A stretch of DNA of 64,000 nucleotides from Aurelia coerulea (lineage: Eukaryota > Cnidaria > Scyphozoa > Semaeostomeae > Ulmaridae). The notes below the pieces were generated by a model. The model worked only from the letters and a program-made list of their open reading frames with translations, searched no databases and had not been told where the DNA came from. Positions within the stretch are counted from its first letter, which is position 1, and each line of letters opens with the position of its first letter. Shown piece after piece: positions 11,524 through 22,800 of this stretch. The stretch lies in assembly GCA_039566865.1 (NCBI GenBank), contig CM076944.1, forward strand, positions 9,012,501 through 9,076,500, given 5' to 3'. A program made the position numbers and the translations under genes.

Positions 11524-13328
11524 ATTTGGTCTTTTAGAATTCTTTCAAATACTTTAGAGGCTGCAGGTAAGACACTTATTGGCCTAAAGTTTCCCTTATA
11601 ATTTGGATCATCATTTTTGAACAGAGGGCTGAGATCAGCTTCCTTTAGTTCGTTTGGAAACTTGCAATCATAGATTGCAGAGTTGATGCAATCTGTTAGG
11701 TAGGGGCAAACTATTTCCCTCGTTGCCTTTAACATACCAGTTGGAATATTCCCACTGTTGGATTTATTCTTGTCAAGCAAGTCTATCTGCTTCATGACCT
11801 CATTTGGGCTTACATGAGAGAATCTAAAAGTGTTACCGTTTGATGTTACATGTTGATTAATCACCTTTACAGAGGGGTGATCTTTATACTTATTTATCGC
11901 TCTCAAAACCATTTGTTCCACAGACATTTGTTCTTGCACCTCCTTAAAAAGGGGGTCAATATCAAGACTATCCGTAATATTACAAAAATACTCATTAAAG
12001 CATTCAGCAACTTCCACATCATTTGAGAGGATTTTACCATCTTCAATCAAGGTGATCTTCTCACTCATGGGATTCTTATTAGCAAACAGAGGTTTCACGG
12101 TTTTCCAAAACTTCTTATCGTTGTCAATTGTTTTCGACTGTAACGACATAAAATGCTGTCTTTTAGCCTGAATGTTCAATTTCACGACAAGATTTCTTTG
12201 ATCTTTATATTTTCTTACATCTTCCTCTCGCTTGCTATTGTTTGCAACTTTTTTCAAAGTCGCTCTTTTCCTCATAGCCTTCCGTAGATCTTTATTCATG
12301 TGCGGTTTATCATTGGCCCTGACTATCTTTGTTTTAGTAGGAGCGTTTGCTTCAAGTGTTTTCAAAAAAATCGATTCAAAGTTTCCGTACGTAGATGGGT
12401 GAGCTGAGATCAGATTTTGCCTCATCTCATCTTCAAAACGCAGCTGAGACCAGTTCTTGTAGTCTCGATAGGTAACTTTTTTCGGAGGGAGTTTAACGAA
12501 TGTTGTTTTCAAGATGGTGTAGATCATATGATGGTGATCGCTAAATCCAGTCTCAAATGACTTGGAATGCATGAAGGAATGCTTTCGATTTGTGAATATT
12601 AAATCAATGCAACGGCCCTTGGAAGACTTGAAACATGTTGGATGTTTGATCATGTTATATAAATCATGATCTTGGATTAACGATGACAAGGCCATGTCAT
12701 CTGGTTCTAGATTGAAGTCTCCAAGGACCATTACATTATCATATCTAGAACATTTATCAATCAATTTTGATATTTCTTCTACAAAATATTCTGAATTTTG
12801 CTGTGGAGGCCTATAGATTGGTAATATCAACCATTTTTGTTTTCTAATACTAATCTCAATCGGCACAACCTGGATATCAGGTGGGGTGCTAACGAGATTT
12901 ACATATTTTGAAAGGAGGCAATCTCTTACATAAACTAAAATTCCACCGCTATTTCCAGAAACGTCAAGTCTATAAGGACTTTTAAAGCCGTCTATTAAGA
13001 ACTGGCTTGTGGGGAAGGATGAATCGATCTTTGTCTCGGCTATCACCAAAACATCGACGTTTTCACCAATCATCTCTGAAAAACCACTAAATTTGTTTCT
13101 GATGGAGTTTATGTTGATGTAACTGATCATGACGTTTCGTGGGTATTTAAGGCGGAGGAGTTTCAGTTCATCAAAACAGTTAGCCTCAGTTTCGGTTTGG
13201 GTTGATAAAGATGATGTTTCAGATGGACCCAGTAGGGTGTCATTATCTATGACTTCGTTAATACTATCAATGCCTTCAATTTGCGTAGTGCATTCTGAAC
13301 AGTTTTCATTTCTTTGGCTGGTTGGCAC
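11514..13328 (-). CDS. LINE ORF2, endonuclease and N-terminal reverse transcriptase part
   Basis: 604 codons open from 13328 (no ATG there; the first is just before ISYININSIRNKF). The APE/EEP endonuclease includes NINSIRNK, LVIAETKID, YRPPQQN, VMLGDFNLEPDD and GFSDHHHMI. A basic linker follows, then the RT start FRPISVLPAASKVFERIL. The frame ends at 11514, where a small indel moves the RT into another frame; the protein resumes at 11523. Confidence 0.9.
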   Translation of the reverse strand: MPTSQRNENCSECTTQIEGIDSINEVIDNDTLLGPSETSSLSTQTETEANCFDELKLLRLKYPRNVMISYININSIRNKFSGFSEMIGENVDVLVIAETKIDSSFPTSQFLIDGFKSPYRLDVSGNSGGILVYVRDCLLSKYVNLVSTPPDIQVVPIEISIRKQKWLILPIYRPPQQNSEYFVEEISKLIDKCSRYDNVMVLGDFNLEPDDMALSSLIQDHDLYNMIKHPTCFKSSKGRCIDLIFTNRKHSFMHSKSFETGFSDHHHMIYTILKTTFVKLPPKKVTYRDYKNWSQLRFEDEMRQNLISAHPSTYGNFESIFLKTLEANAPTKTKIVRANDKPHMNKDLRKAMRKRATLKKVANNSKREEDVRKYKDQRNLVVKLNIQAKRQHFMSLQSKTIDNDKKFWKTVKPLFANKNPMSEKITLIEDGKILSNDVEVAECFNEYFCNITDSLDIDPLFKEVQEQMSVEQMVLRAINKYKDHPSVKVINQHVTSNGNTFRFSHVSPNEVMKQIDLLDKNKSNSGNIPTGMLKATREIVCPYLTDCINSAIYDCKFPNELKEADLSPLFKNDDPNYKGNFRPISVLPAASKVFERILKDQICP

Positions 13329-13346
13329 CGTTGGAGGTACCGCAGT

Positions 13347-14369
13347 TCAAAAAGTTTTAATAAAATTTAAAAAGTTTCTTGCTAAATAGGCGTTTCCCTT
13401 TTCATTGAGATGTAATTTCTTGCGACTAAGACAAGAGACGTCGAGATTTGAATTGTCGATAACTGAAATCTTCATAGTGTTGGCAAACTCCCTGATCTCA
13501 CGATTTAACGCTGGAACGCTCACCTTTTTATCCATAGCCTGTTTATCTTTTCTCATCACGGCTGTGGAAAGAACAATGGAAGTGTCCGGTGACTCACGTT
13601 TGGTTTCCTCTATGATCTGTCTAAAATTGTTGATCGTATCAGTTTTTTCTTGACTCGTAAGGTCATTCGTGCCTGCGTGTATGATAATACAGTCCGGCTT
13701 TTTCCTGATTACTGGTCTTACGTAATCTACAATATCTCTTGTTGTTGCTCCAGGGTGGCGTTTCACTTGTACGTTGTGATCCTTTTGCAACCCTTCGTCC
13801 AAGATTCCATTTAGCATGGAGTCACCAACGATCGTAATTCTTTTCCGATTCTTCGTTTTTGTTTGCTTAGGCCCATTCTCTTGATTCTGTACTCCAGGTT
13901 GTTTACTTTGAATTTCATTGCCTTTCATCGTTATTTGTTTCGACTTTTGTTCTTGACTTTGATCTCCTGATTGTTCAGTTTGAATAGCTCTCTTTGTATC
14001 TTTTGTTTTCGTTGTATCAATTGTTTGTTTCACTGATTGTTCTCCATTTGTTTTGTTGCATTGTGTTACTTTTTCTTCTATTCCAGAGGGAGTTTCTTGC
14101 CTGAACGATGGAATTGTTGATCGATGCCTAGGCCCATCAAGTAATCTTTCAATAATATACTGTTTATCTTGGAGCTGTTTTTCCAAAGATAAGATACGCT
14201 CTTGAAGGCTTCTGACAAGGGCTTCCCGGTCTTTATCCATTCGGGTCGTTGGAATGGGGGTGGGGCTTTTTTGCCTGCTTGCCACGTCCGCCTTCATCGA
14301 TAAAATTTCTCCATGGGTATATCGCTTGAAATCCTCGAGATCATTTTGGATTCGATCAAACTCCTTCAT
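13347..14369 (-). CDS. LINE ORF1 protein with SGNH hydrolase (esterase) domain
   Basis: 340 residues from the first in-frame ATG (frame open further upstream). The N-terminal half is a coiled coil followed by a Gln/Lys/Thr-rich linker. The C-terminal half has the SGNH blocks: IVGDSMLNG (catalytic Ser), HPGATTRD (Gly), IIIHAGTNDL (Asn) and KKLHLNEKG (catalytic His). In CR1 LINEs this protein binds RNA and the esterase is of unclear function. All four catalytic blocks are intact. ORF2 begins within about 20 nt of its stop. Confidence 0.9.
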   Translation of the reverse strand: MKEFDRIQNDLEDFKRYTHGEILSMKADVASRQKSPTPIPTTRMDKDREALVRSLQERILSLEKQLQDKQYIIERLLDGPRHRSTIPSFRQETPSGIEEKVTQCNKTNGEQSVKQTIDTTKTKDTKRAIQTEQSGDQSQEQKSKQITMKGNEIQSKQPGVQNQENGPKQTKTKNRKRITIVGDSMLNGILDEGLQKDHNVQVKRHPGATTRDIVDYVRPVIRKKPDCIIIHAGTNDLTSQEKTDTINNFRQIIEETKRESPDTSIVLSTAVMRKDKQAMDKKVSVPALNREIREFANTMKISVIDNSNLDVSCLSRKKLHLNEKGNAYLARNFLNFIKTF

Positions 14370-14549
14370 GGTGATACGATCATCTATGGGCAACTGGTCT
14401 GTCTGAGTGAAACGGCTTTCCGAATCATCTTCTATGCAGATCTTATTTTTATCGCATTTTCGGTATGATAGTTTGCCATTGACTATAGAGGAAAAGATCT
14501 TCGTATGGTGATGTGCGCAGGGCTGTGCACTGGGTTCTCTGTGTTAATC

Positions 14550-15075
14550 AGGCAGGAATGTTGCAACGCATTTCAAAAAATCCTCAAAAATGTACCATTG
14601 GTTGGGCATTGGTTAAAATAATTTTTCTAAAATTGGCGATTAACCAGACCAAAATCGCAATAATTTTTGGTCTTCTTTTTTGGACCAAACTCGTCAAATT
14701 TTGTGTTTTCTTGACACATGTTACAAAGACCTTGCCCTCTCTTGACAAAAAATTCCGAAAAGTAAATTCCTACCTATTACCTCCTATTACTTTGAATATT
14801 TAAAAAGAGTCCAAGTCCAAGGTAGAGTCAGTCAATTAGCTAAAGCTCGTTTGAAGAGCATGTAATGGGACTAATAGCCATCCATTTACACTATCTGTTT
14901 GGAAAAGTCCCTCGTAGTTTATAAATTCTTGCGTAATCCTCTTCAGACTAAAAATTCCATCAACGTTTTGCATGAAGAGTTTTAAAAAAATGTTTCAATC
15001 TTCGGGGTTACCTTTTAGCCCTGCCTGTAGTTTCTTGCAGTCATGGTTCCATACTCGTACTGTTACAGTGTAAAC
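14550..15075. other. No feature recognised
   Basis: Beyond the LINE 5' end; no repeat partner seen elsewhere in the window. Confidence 0.45.
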
Positions 15076-15077
15076 TA

Positions 15078-15336
15078 CCGTAAAAAGCTCTATTAAGCCC
15101 CCCTCTCTTTAAAGCCCCCCCCCCACTTATATCAAATTCCAGAGGTTACCAAAGATTCTCCATTTTCTATTGAGCAAAATAAGTTTGCATGTTAATTTTG
15201 ATGTGTTTTGAAGTAAAAATTTGTCGAATTCATGTATTTTACTCGCAAAAATTTATGTTTAAACCGCAAAATGTGATGCAAAAGTACTAAAAAGTGTCCA
15301 AAATTAAATAAGCCCCCCTTAATAGAGCTTTTACTG
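15078..15336. mobile_element. MITE, GTAAAAGCTCTATTAAG ends, copy 1
   Basis: TA-flanked; the ends taaaaagctctattaagccc and ggggcttaat-type inverse. The interior shares cagaggttaccaaagatt with 24625-25039. Confidence 0.85.
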
Positions 15337-15394
15337 TATCGTAAAAATATATTTGCTGGTCTATAAAGAGGGTAATGTTTGCTCTGTTTTGGTA

Positions 15395-15995
15395 TGTCTC
15401 GTTCAATTCCTATGCTGACTATTTCCCGGAACACCCCCAGGTATTTGCACAAAGAATTTTCCCGGCCTCCGGGCATTTGAACGTAAACTGTTCCCCAGCT
15501 CTGGGGCATTTAAGCCCCATTTAAAGGCATTCATGTCCATGTATACACTCTTATTTGTGTCCATGTATACAGCCGCGTATACACTCTTGTCAAAATGTGC
15601 TGACACGATGCTGACGAAGAGCCTCAAAAGAGGGGGCAGTGATTGGTAGAATTTAATTGATCACATGCAAATTAGAATTTCAGCTCCGAAAGCGCAACCG
15701 TAAGTAAGTCATCAATCTGCTTATATCATTCCTTGTCACGCAGTGAGTTCTTTAATCAAAGTGATCACATGAAATATCACGTGAAATTGAAATTCCGCCA
15801 GCAAAGTCGCTGTACCTACATGGATACATTTTAAGCTTTTGCAGTATACGGTTACTGGAAATATGGCATATTTTCAGTGTCTGGTCCCCGGGCATTCGCT
15901 GAAAATATTTTCCCCGCCCCCGGGCATTGTCCATAATTTTCATTGACCCCTGGGCTGCCCGGGGGAGATGGTCAGGGTAGGAATGGAACGAGACG
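15395..15995. mobile_element. MITE with TGTCTCGTTC ends
   Basis: tgtctcgttcaattcctatg at 15395 and its inverse (aggaatggaacgagacg) ending 15995, TA on both sides. Inside are repeated cccgggcatt-type motifs. Confidence 0.72.
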
Positions 15996-15997
15996 TA

Positions 15998-16522
15998 ATC
16001 AGCTAACTCGAGGAATAAACTTTTATCTTTATAAATCTTTTTAAACAAACATGCATTCAAAGGTAAAAACCTACTAACAAAGTAGAAGATGAATAACAAA
16101 ACAAGAGGAGCATAATCGAAATCGAAATAATAAGTAAACCTTGTAACTAATTGAAAACTGGGGGAGGGTGTCACAATTCAAAACGCTCTTATGTGAATGT
16201 TCTCAGATGAAATAGATCGGGTATAGTGCAAACGGCAGGTTAAACGGAAACGATATCTTCACTTGCAACAATTGTGTGAGTCACAAATGTGACGTATCCA
16301 AAGTTGTGTCAATACGACGTCTTCAGTAAAAATAAGGAGACCAAAGAATTCCTAATTTTTCAATAAATTCCAGCCACAAACATCTCATTATAAATGTTGA
16401 TTAAACGAGATGGAAGGAAGGTTTAAAAATTCAATACTAACGTAATGCTAACAGAACTAGACAAAAAGGCAATCATATTGAAAATAATTTTAATTTCTCT
16501 CATCCTTTTAAATATCAAACAT
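15998..16522. other. No feature recognised (3' flank of MMADHC)
   Basis: AT-rich downstream flank, no coding signal. Confidence 0.45.
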
Positions 16523-16528
16523 TTTATT
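16523..16528 (-). promoter_or_regulatory. Candidate poly(A) signal of MMADHC
   Basis: AATAAA on the minus strand about 166 nt downstream of the MMADHC stop codon. It is the first canonical hexamer I see after the stop. Position is plausible for a 3' end, but there is no transcript evidence. Confidence 0.4.
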
Positions 16529-16693
16529 ATACAAGCATACTACATACAGCGCAAATTTCTATGCAAGATTTATAGAAAGCAACCAAAAATGCACAGCATA
16601 GCACGAAACGCAACGTTTTGTTACATTAGATGAATATCTTTGATTCACTTGAAGCCTGCAGTGATGATAAAATCTGTATGAATTGCAATATCA

Positions 16694-16897
16694 TTACTTG
16701 CTAGTTTGCTGGGAAAAGTCTTTGAATATTTCGCAGTCAGGTGGCGCATTAGTAAAGATTGTCCCAACAAAAACATTAGAACCCCAAATTTTGTGCCTGA
16801 TGACTTTGCAGCAACCAAGATCGTCTATCGTGAATCCGAGGTGGTTGAATCGCTCATCTGTTTCGAATAGAGTTGAATTGCTATGCTCGCTGAAGTA
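16694..16897 (-). CDS. MMADHC: MMADHC terminal coding exon E
   Basis: 204 nt: 67 residues and stop TAA. The acceptor cttcttttcag ends at 16898, phase 0. It contains [30 protein letters not shown] and [11 protein letters not shown], the most conserved part of the family, including the Cys that coordinates cobalamin in human. The C-terminus SQQTSK replaces the human KKLSGN. Confidence 0.95.
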   Translation of the reverse strand, partial: YFSEHSNSTLFETDERFNHLGFTIDDLGCCKVIRHKIWGSNVFVGTIFTNAPPDCEIFKDFSQQTSK

Positions 16898-19800
16898 CTG
16901 AAAAGAAGAGAAAAAAAGATACTTCAGTGACTACTGTCTACGCAAGACTGGTTGCGGCCAAGACGCATCATATTTCTGATTTCTGATTGAATTAAAAAGA
17001 TGCGATTTCAAGATTAGCCGGCCTCAATTTTGTCTCAAAACGAGTCTTTCCACTGCAAAGCTAATGCGGGGATGAAAGGAAATTGTTTGCAAACAAACAA
17101 CCTATTGTGATCACACGATCATGCAACGTCTTAATCTGTCTCTTGTTTTGTGGAATATCGATTCGCCTAATTTCAACTGTCATCACAAAGAACTTTCATG
17201 GGTTATTGAAGTTGTCAATAATTCCAAATGAACAGTGGCTGAATGATCGCAACAACAACAACAAAAGCAATGACAACAACAAGAACAACATATTATTATG
17301 CTCAAACTGGGAACTATGGACTTTCACATAAAAAAGTGGGACGAAAATAAACAATGGGGGCACCGATTTTTCTATTCACGTTGAAACGAGGTTAGTTCGT
17401 AGTCATGGCAACTTTCCGGTAGTTGGAAAAATCATCGCTGTGGCGTGCATTATTGTGAGCTGAAGGAAGCTAAATGGAATTCAAAATGAGGAAATTCTGG
17501 TTGAAAATGAAAGGTTTGTTGATCGTTGGATCGAGGAAACATTCATCTGGATACTTGTGGCTTTTGTTCATGGCTAACGTCACTCAAAACTTGAATTTTG
17601 AGGCGTTTTATTATCTGGGGATTGAGCCGACAAGTTAGGCCCATCTGCCATTGCCTGGAGAACTCGGCTTTTTATACAGTGTTGTTTTGGCTTCCATTTC
17701 GGACGTGACGTCAAAGGAAACAATTTCGTCCCAGTTTTCAATGTGAAAGTCCATGAGTCGTATTTTTAGCGTCCATCAGCCTATCAATAGCAATAACTAC
17801 GAACTTGTAATCAGTCTACTTCAAGTCTATAATGACGGTTTGCGCGTTTTAGATTTGGGAAGAAACCATGAGCTTAACGTGCAACAAGAAATTAATCTGG
17901 TAATCATCAGTGCTTTTTTCACCAAGCGTAAAACAGAGCAACAGAGCAACAGAGCAACCAATAGAGCAAAATGTTCTAATTTTCTAATCAATCTCAAAAC
18001 CAGCTACACCTGGGAAAATAATTTAGTCTATGATCTACCAGCCGATAAAAGTTTGCTTGTTTGGCCATATAATCAAATTTTAATGTTATTTTCAAGCTGG
18101 AGTACTCTTATGAGACACTTAGTATGATGAATAATAAAAATGACACCATTTTGGAGGAATTGGCGGTACAAATGTTTTCAAGAGACATTTTTTAGTTCTA
18201 CCAGATATAACAATTTTCCCACCCCTGTTTAGAATTAAATATGTAAGACAACGAAAAAACTTACCGCTTGACCTGACGAGGGATCAATGAAATCAGCCCA
18301 GTAGCCTGCAGCTTGAAGATGTTCACAAACTTGCTTTGCATTTTCAACAAACTATAGAAAAATAGAAAAAGAGGATCATAAAATTTGCTTGTAAGTTGCA
18401 GTTGCAGTGCAGGTTTTTATCAACAAGTACATCTAACTAAATCTAAGAATACAAATTCAACAATTAACCTGCAATAGGATAAACAATCAATATAAATTTG
18501 CTTCACTACAACACAATACACTTACATGACACACATTGAATTAATGACACAATGACACATGACGTCCCGATATTGAAAGCTGGTCCGCTAAAGTGCAGAC
18601 TAGCCAAGGATTTTCTGGAGAAAGCCCTTTCCTTTCAAGAAACCTTCAAAAACGACTCACGATTAATTTTCCCACATAAGCAATGACTTGTGCGTGCTTT
18701 AGCACGTGTTCTCGCTTTGGAACGTTGAACGTGCCCTCCCTAGAACCATAGCAGAATTATTCTGGTCTATTTCATCCTCCCAACATGATAACACGTGCTA
18801 GAAAACGTTTCAAGCGGAATGGCGGTATGGCAGAAATATTTACACAATTTGATTATAACTTTTGCTGTTTTTGAAGTTGTCTTGAAGGCACTTCCCCAAA
18901 AAAAAATCCTTCATAATTTCAGAACGGAGTTGCAGATATCAGTTAGGTAAATTTCAAAATGGATTGGAACATGTTCACTATTAAACAATATCTTCACCAA
19001 TATCAGGCAATATCATTAGTATATATCATTATCATTATATCATATCATAGTAGTAATGCCGGGTGTCTCAAAAAAAAAATGTATACATATTTGGTTGACT
19101 GCAGCGATGTGAATTTAGATTTAATCAATGGCTAGTCACTCTCAAAATGTTCCTCGATAGTTAACTTCAACATAGATACCTCGTTTGTTGGTATTGGTGC
19201 TTTGACGGCAGAAATGTTAACCTTGAAAGCTCAAATTTGCGTCAACCTGCAACGCAGAGCTTTGGCCTTTTAAGCAAATTCCTGAAGCACATCGAAATTA
19301 AGAACTGAAATTAATGAAAAATTAAGAAACTGCCCAATGGGTGACTAGGGGGTAACTTCTGGGCAACAAAATAACTCAAGATCTAATATTGCTCAAATTT
19401 TATCAAGGCTATCATTGATTTATACACAGTGTCTTAAGAATTTGCTTAGGCCAAAAGGCTAAAGCTCTGGTTTGCAGGAAGAGGCAAATTTGAGCTTTCA
19501 AGATTAACATGTCTGCTCTCAAAGCACAAATACCAACAAACGAGGTACCTATGTTCAATTTAACTATCGAGGAACATTTTTAGAGTGATTAGACATTGAT
19601 TGAAGCTAAATTCACATCGCTGGAGTCAACCAAATGCGTATACATTTATTTGGGACACCCGGTAGTAGTAGCCTTGCAAAACAGGGATCGTTTTTATTAA
19701 CTCACCGGGTATCAGTCATCATTCTTATTCACATGGGACGAAATGTTTTGTACTTACAATTTCAAAGAGAGATTCTCGTTCACTTTCAACTGCTTCTGTC

Positions 19801-22800
19801 CACGACGTCATATCATTAACGGTTTGTTGACTCACGGTGATCACCGTCAAATCATCATCACTTTTAAGACTGCCACCAGGAAACAAATCAAATAAACTCT
19901 TCTTGATAAAGTTGGGACATTCTTGTATTGAGCATTCCACGTTATTTTGCTTCGTGAAGGGAAACGTGCTTGGCTGTAAATGAATGAAAACACTTCTACA
20001 GGGTGTTTCAAAATAACGCAACCCAACTATAACTGAAAATCTTACACAAATGATAAGGTTTGAGTAGATGTACTGCATACCACCTGCAAGTACCGGGTGA
20101 GTCAGAAAAAAGAATCCCCGTTTGAAAGGCCACGGCTCCCTGGATATCAAAACAATGATATCGGCAACTGTATAGTTTTATGGTAGAAATGTTCAAATCT
20201 ACCATAAAATTTACCTGACTGAAATCGGCTACTCCATTCTGAAATTATGAGGGATTTTCTCCAGAAAGCCTCTTCAAAAAACCTTCAAAACGTGCCCAAA
20301 ATCATGAACAGATTTCCCTAACATTTCTGCCTTACAATGCCTTATAGCAATGACTTGTGAATGCTTTAGCACGTGCTATCTTCTTGGGAGGATGAACAAG
20401 TCCTCCCCCTGGTATCGATGACCTATTCAGGGGGATTCCATTCTCCCAAGAGGACAAAATACATGAATTTATGTGAGTGTCATCAATTTTAGGAAGGAAA
20501 ATGTGCTCATTGTTTTCATTCGTTTTTGCAGGTTTTTTGAAGGGGCTTTCTGCAGACAATCACCCATATCCACGGGAAGGAATAGCCGATTAAGGCCGTG
20601 TAAATTACTGAACCTAATTGAACATATTGGCAATAAAACAAGACATTTTGCAATATTATTGCTTTGATATTCATGAAGCAGTGGCCCTCCAAGCGGGGAT
20701 CCTTTTTTCTGACTCACCCGGTACAATCTTTCTTTCTTCCTTCTGATTGATAATAGGCAGTTTGGATGCATTAGTGGAATTACCTATCATTTAAATGATA
20801 TGTTGGTACGTATGGTGGATTTCAAATGCAGCATGCTGTAATCAACTCCTTTTTCACCGTGAAAAATTACAGATTTTATCAAAACATTTCAATAAAAAAC
20901 GTTGATCAAATTTTCTAATGACTCGACAGGAATAGACAAAGCGAAGTCGTCGTAATTTAGGATTTAGAAATCGATCAATTAATCGATATAATTAATCAAT
21001 TTTTAAATCCCAAATCACCACGAAAAAGGTTTCTCTTTTTCCTTTCATGTCGATTCTTTAGAAAACTTTATCAACGTTTTTGATCGTTTTCAGTATTTTC
21101 GAGAACGAAAATTTTAAGAAACTCGCGTCTCGCTTTTAAAAAATGAAAACAAACAAATTTGAAAAATAGCCCAAAATGTAATTCAGGCTTTTTGCTAAAG
21201 ATTAAGTCACGAATTTTCAAAACCGGTCCAGAGTACGATTTATTGTGGCCTGCCAAACGTGCATAGTTTATTTTGGCGCACCCGGTATAAGGACATGGAA
21301 CTAGTGCATCAAGGCCGCTAGACGCCATTTGTACAGTATATATAAGCAAGTGGCTGTCACTTTGCTTTTGAGAGGCGCTCTCAGTTCAGTTCAGTTTTCA
21401 TTTTAAAATTCCAATACATACAAAATTCACGAAACAAGCAACATTAGATTAAAATTAAAAGAAGTTACATTAACAACAAAATATCATTAATATAAATAAT
21501 TACAGAATACAACGCATACAATTACCAAATTATTAAATTACAGAAAATCAATGATAAATTTTAGAAAATGGATACATAGAATTTTGCATGGGGAGGAATT
21601 TCTTATAAGGAGGAGCCCTCTCAATAGATAAACTAATCGAGGAGAGAGCACCCCCAATCCTAAAAACTTATTTTTCAATTTGCAACATTTTCACTTGATT
21701 TGATCAATTGATGTAAAGAAAAGTTGATACTATATCAGGACTGGTAACTAATGGAGAAAAGATGGAGTTTCATTTCGCGACGGAAAATCATTACTGAAGG
21801 AGACTGTTTGATCTTGAACGGAATGTCATTCCAGGATTTAGCACCTGCATATCTGATGGATCTTAGGCCATACTACATAGTATTCTTACGCATCATAAAA
21901 ATATCACCTTTGCGAGCCTGCCCTGTATCATACTGATGAACAAAAGACAAAGTTTCAAAAAAATTGTGGAAGAAGGTAGGAGAATTCAAATTAACAGATT
22001 CATACACAAAGATAAGTAGCTTTAGAAGAAATAAATCATATATCTTAAGAATTTATAATTCAGAGAAAATTGGCGTTGATAGAGAATGTGAAATTCTTGA
22101 AGGTAATAGCCCTGACAACTTTCTTTTGAAGAAGGTAAATTGGTTTAGTGTAGGTGTCATAGGCAAGACCCCAGACAATGATTCCATAATGAAGAAAAGA
22201 GGCAAATAAAGAGTAATACAAGGAAACTAAGACATTTGCTAGTAGAAGATGCCTTATCTTAAAAAAGATACCACAAGTTCTTGCTAGTTTCTTTGAGAGT
22301 TCAGTTAAGTGATACCTCCAGTTGACTCTTCCTTTGGTGTAAATCATCCTTGCTGTTCTTCCTGGATATTCCAAGCTTTTCGAATTGGGCTGTGGAGCAG
22401 TCCCCCCCCCCCCCAGGGGCAGACATGCAATATGTAACTGTTTAGTAAACATTCTCCAGAACTGGTCTTGGAAGAAATTTCATGCGTTTTCTAGCATTAA
22501 ATTTGTGACCAAAGCATAAAAAAACTTCTCACACCGAACAATACACACAACAAGAAGGTTTTTCACGGGTATCGAATGTCGTCTGCACATCTATTGCCAA
22601 TGTATTGAAAATCTTAGCATTTATTTAAATATCAATTTCCCATAACTCTTGAGAGAGATTAAATGCCCTTGTACCTTGTTCTGTGTGAGAGATTCCTTGC
22701 AATTTGATCGGGGTATTTTGGGCCCTTTTCACTCATTTCGCAACAAAATAATGTTCGTTGAGTCGAATTTAGCTATCCTTTCGTTGCTCATAAAAATGCG

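Larger units (their letters stand above)
9400..14510 (-). mobile_element. CR1-like LINE retrotransposon, nearly full length, ORF2 disrupted
   Basis: Order on the minus strand: ORF1 with an SGNH esterase domain, ORF2 with APE-type endonuclease and reverse transcriptase, then a short 3' UTR ending in an ATCAAA-like tail near 9400. ORF1 is intact. ORF2 has a frameshift near 11520 and a 771-bp foreign insertion between the PQGS and FADD motifs of the RT. The 3' sequence matches the copy at 25291-25960. The 5' end near 14510 is uncertain: the ORF1 frame stays open to a stop near 14548 without an ATG, so a zinc-finger-like start may be missing. Esterase-type ORF1 plus APE-RT ORF2 is the hallmark of CR1/L2-group LINEs. 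Confidence 0.9.

Noticed and set aside
13129..13653. Plus-strand open frames across the LINE
   Set aside because: They are antisense to ORF1 and ORF2, which have clear domains on the minus strand.
17753..18127. Plus-strand open frame of 124 codons
   Set aside because: No recognisable domain; starts at the edge of a MITE and its first 50 bases match a short repeat near 63650.
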